Part shown: positions 62,117-64,000 of the stretch, in pieces | How the letters are laid out: each line of letters begins with the position of its first letter | How positions within the stretch are numbered: position 1 is the first letter of the stretch | Assembly: GCA_947492175.1 (NCBI GenBank) | Contig: CANLMQ010000010.1 | Span: forward strand, 1 to 64,000 | Length of the DNA stretch: 64,000 nucleotides | Direction of reading: 5' to 3' | Source: an uncultured Draconibacterium sp. | Lineage (GTDB): Bacteria > Bacteroidota > Bacteroidia > Bacteroidales > Prolixibacteraceae | Made by a program: the position numbers and the translations under genes | The notes under the pieces: generated by a model | Databases searched by the model: none | Told to the model about the DNA's origin: nothing | The model's input: only the letters and a program-made list of their open reading frames with translations

Positions 62117-62917
62117 ATGGAAAATAAAAAAATAGCAATTATTGGAGTTGGTAACATGGGGGGAGCCATTGCCGTTGGACTTTTAAAGTCTGGCTTTATT
62201 CCCGCATCCGACATTTCTGTTGCCGACAGAAAAGAAGCTACACTCAAAAAAATGAGTGACTTGGGAGTAAACACATTTAAAGATAATTTGGAAGCAACAA
62301 AAGATGCCGACGTAATAATTGTTGCCGTAAAACCCTATCATATCGAAGGTGTTATTAATGAAATTAAACCCGTGCTTTCTCCCGAGAAGATTTTTATTTC
62401 CATTGTTGCAGGTGTTGGAATTACTGACCTTGGAGAAATGACCGGAAACGACATTCCAATTTTCAGGGTAATGCCAAATACCGCTATTGCTCTACAAGAA
62501 TCGTTAACTTGTATTTCGGCCAACGGAAATACTGCCCCACACAAAGACTACGTTCTTAACTTATTTAACAAGCTGGGCAAAACAGTTGAAATTGGAGAGG
62601 AGTTAATGGCCGCTGCAACAGTACTTTCATCGTGTGGAATTGCCTACGCCTTGCGCTACATACGGGCTGCCATGCAGGGAGGAATTGAAATTGGATTCGG
62701 AGCAGAAATGGCTCAGTTTATTACAGCACAAACCGTTAAGGGCGCAACCGAATTGATTTTGCAATCTGGTAATCACCCCGAACGTGAAATTGATAAAGTT
62801 ACCACTCCGATGGGAGTTACAATAACAGGGCTAAACGAAATGGAACACAAAGGATTTAGTTCATCATTAATTCAGGGAGTACTGGCATCGTATAAAAAGA
62901 TTGATAATTCGAAATAA
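62117..62917 (+). CDS. proC: Pyrroline-5-carboxylate reductase
   Basis: ProC makes proline from pyrroline-5-carboxylate with NADPH or NADH. The 266 residues start with the Rossmann motif 'IGVGNMGGAIAVGLL', and the C-terminal dimer domain has 'LSSCGIAYALRYI' and 'VTTPMGVTITGLNEME'. Located 31 bases after argD and followed after three bases by proB, it links proline to the arginine cluster. Confidence 0.97.
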   Translation: MENKKIAIIGVGNMGGAIAVGLLKSGFIPASDISVADRKEATLKKMSDLGVNTFKDNLEATKDADVIIVAVKPYHIEGVINEIKPVLSPEKIFISIVAGVGITDLGEMTGNDIPIFRVMPNTAIALQESLTCISANGNTAPHKDYVLNLFNKLGKTVEIGEELMAAATVLSSCGIAYALRYIRAAMQGGIEIGFGAEMAQFITAQTVKGATELILQSGNHPEREIDKVTTPMGVTITGLNEMEHKGFSSSLIQGVLASYKKIDNSK

Positions 62918-62920
62918 GTT

Positions 62921-64000
62921 GTGCAATCACGCTATAAAAAAATAACAGTAAAAATTGGCAGTAACGTGCTGGCCAAAGCAGACGGGACATTAAATGTTTC
63001 GCGAATGGCGCACCTTGTCGACCAAATTTCTTTCCTTCATAAAAATGGAATTGAGGTGGTTTTGGTTTCTTCGGGAGCGGTAGCCTCGGGTCGAGCCGTT
63101 TTACAGCCTTCCAAAAAAACGGATGCCGTTTCGCAACGCCAGTTGTGGGCCGCTTTGGGCCAGGTAAAACTTATTTCGCGTTATTCCGATTTCTTTCACG
63201 AAGAAGGATTGGTTTGTGCTCAGGTACTTACCACAAAAGAGAATTTTTCGAGTCGGGGGCACTATCTGAATATGAAAAACTGCATTACTACCCTACTCGA
63301 AAATAAGGTTATTCCAATTGTAAACGAAAATGATACCATTTCGGTAACAGAATTAATGTTCACCGATAATGACGAACTTTCCGGACTAATTGCATCCATG
63401 GTGGACTCTGAAGCACTCATCATTTTAAGTAATGTTAATGGCGTGTTTAGTGCTCATCCCGATAGTGAAGATGCAAAACTAATAGAACGGATCGAAATTC
63501 TGGAAAAAGAACCAAAGAATGCAATTTCTTCCGAGCAGTCGAATTTTGGGCGCGGAGGAATGTTAACAAAATTTCGGATTGCAAAAAAAGTGGCAGGCGA
63601 CGGAATAGGCGTTCATGTAGCTAATGGCACAAGAGAAAATGTACTGATTGATTTGCTTGATACTAAAAGAGAATTGAAACATACATTTTTTGTTCCCAAT
63701 GAGAAATCGTCAAGCGGCGTAAAAAAATGGATTGGCTACTCCGATGGTTTTGCTAAAGGACAGGTAACAGTAAATCAGGGAGCTATTAAAGCACTGAATT
63801 CGGAAAATGCAGTTAGCCTGCTTCCTGTTGGAATAGTTAGCATTGAAAGCGGATTTAAAAAAGGAGACCTGGTTAAAATATTGAATGAATCGGGTGAGAT
63901 GGTTGGCATTGGAAAAGCCAGCTACAACTCAGATAAAATAGAACAGGAAAAGTTGTCGGATAAACAAAAACCGGTTGTACATTACGATTACCTGTACCTG
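62921..64000 (+). CDS. proB: Glutamate 5-kinase (3' end outside window)
   Basis: ProB phosphorylates glutamate for proline synthesis. The frame runs from a GTG at 62921 to the window edge with no stop (360 codons), so only the last few residues are probably missing. The kinase core shows 'KIGSNVLA', 'VSSGAVASGRAVL', 'PIVNENDTISVTE' and 'NFGRGGMLTKF'. A C-terminal PUA-like domain (about 275 on) follows. GTG is chosen because it lies three bases after proC and just before 'KKITVKIGSNV'. Confidence 0.93.
   Translation, partial: MQSRYKKITVKIGSNVLAKADGTLNVSRMAHLVDQISFLHKNGIEVVLVSSGAVASGRAVLQPSKKTDAVSQRQLWAALGQVKLISRYSDFFHEEGLVCAQVLTTKENFSSRGHYLNMKNCITTLLENKVIPIVNENDTISVTELMFTDNDELSGLIASMVDSEALIILSNVNGVFSAHPDSEDAKLIERIEILEKEPKNAISSEQSNFGRGGMLTKFRIAKKVAGDGIGVHVANGTRENVLIDLLDTKRELKHTFFVPNEKSSSGVKKWIGYSDGFAKGQVTVNQGAIKALNSENAVSLLPVGIVSIESGFKKGDLVKILNESGEMVGIGKASYNSDKIEQEKLSDKQKPVVHYDYLYL

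Noticed and set aside
1..64000. tRNA or rRNA genes
   Set aside because: I looked for T-loop-like GGTTCGAnnCC patterns and rRNA-like stretches by eye and saw none; a covariance-model search would be decisive.

Overview
The window looks like a chromosomal segment of a Bacteroidota bacterium, most likely in the Marinilabiliales/Prolixibacteraceae neighbourhood (the family-level placement is an inference). The evidence is a secreted protein with a type IX secretion C-terminal sorting domain, an LpxC-FabZ fusion, a six-gene alternative complex III operon, a DUF3098 gene beside ftsX, an arginine cluster of the Bacteroidetes type, and repeated matches to the Bacteroidetes promoter (TTG about 19 bases upstream of TAnnTTTG). 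Shine-Dalgarno sequences are mostly absent, and many 5' leaders are short. The gene content is mostly core and housekeeping. No prophage, transposase, CRISPR array, rRNA or tRNA was recognised.
Layout: 1-1038 is non-coding with a direct/tandem repeat block. 1039-2790 encodes a secreted Ig-like protein. 2948-5544 (-) is rplM-rpsI-rpsB-tsf. 5945-9817 (+) is ftsX, a DUF3098 gene, uppP, truB and queA. 9885-12671 (-) encodes a large anchored propeller-like protein. 12842-13339 holds a 42-bp tandem repeat array and a MITE-like element. 13411-18169 (-) is rimP-nusA-infB. 18440-22963 (+) is an HD hydrolase, then lpxD, lpxC/fabZ and lpxA (lipid A). 23047-24084 (-) is thiL. 24378-31342 is the SUF iron-sulfur set (sufB, C, D, S, then sufE and a SufT-like gene), interrupted by opposite-strand DUF6132 and rubrerythrin genes. 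31398-32972 (-) has a Bax-inhibitor-1-like gene and an AlkD-like gene. 33131-36036 is a flippase plus an odd asparagine-synthase-like protein. 36294-37418 encodes an AI-2E family transporter. 37636-45504 is actABCDEF (quinol oxidation). 45632-47696 is an NfeD-like/flotillin pair. 47784-47949 is a second copy of the MITE-like element. 47998-50276 is an ABC exporter pair. 50419-52482 is cysK with an apparent cysteine-codon attenuator, then a DUF302 gene and an HMA lipoprotein. 52825-57164 (-) is carB and carA. 57387-64000 is argR, an ArgA-like acyltransferase, argG, argC, argD, proC and proB, with proB running off the end.
How it fits together: carAB diverges from argR and the arginine/proline genes. 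A perfect ARG-box palindrome lies at the argR start, so carbamoyl phosphate and ornithine/proline supply could be co-regulated. SUF proteins supply iron-sulfur clusters, for example to ActB.
The most interesting unexplained structure is the cysK leader. A 24-codon ORF with five Cys and four Met codons is followed by an 11-bp antiterminator-like segment and a perfect 18-bp palindromic terminator just before cysK, which is the architecture of ribosome-mediated attenuation. Second is a pair of 166-bp elements in opposite orientation whose central hairpin shows compensatory base changes.
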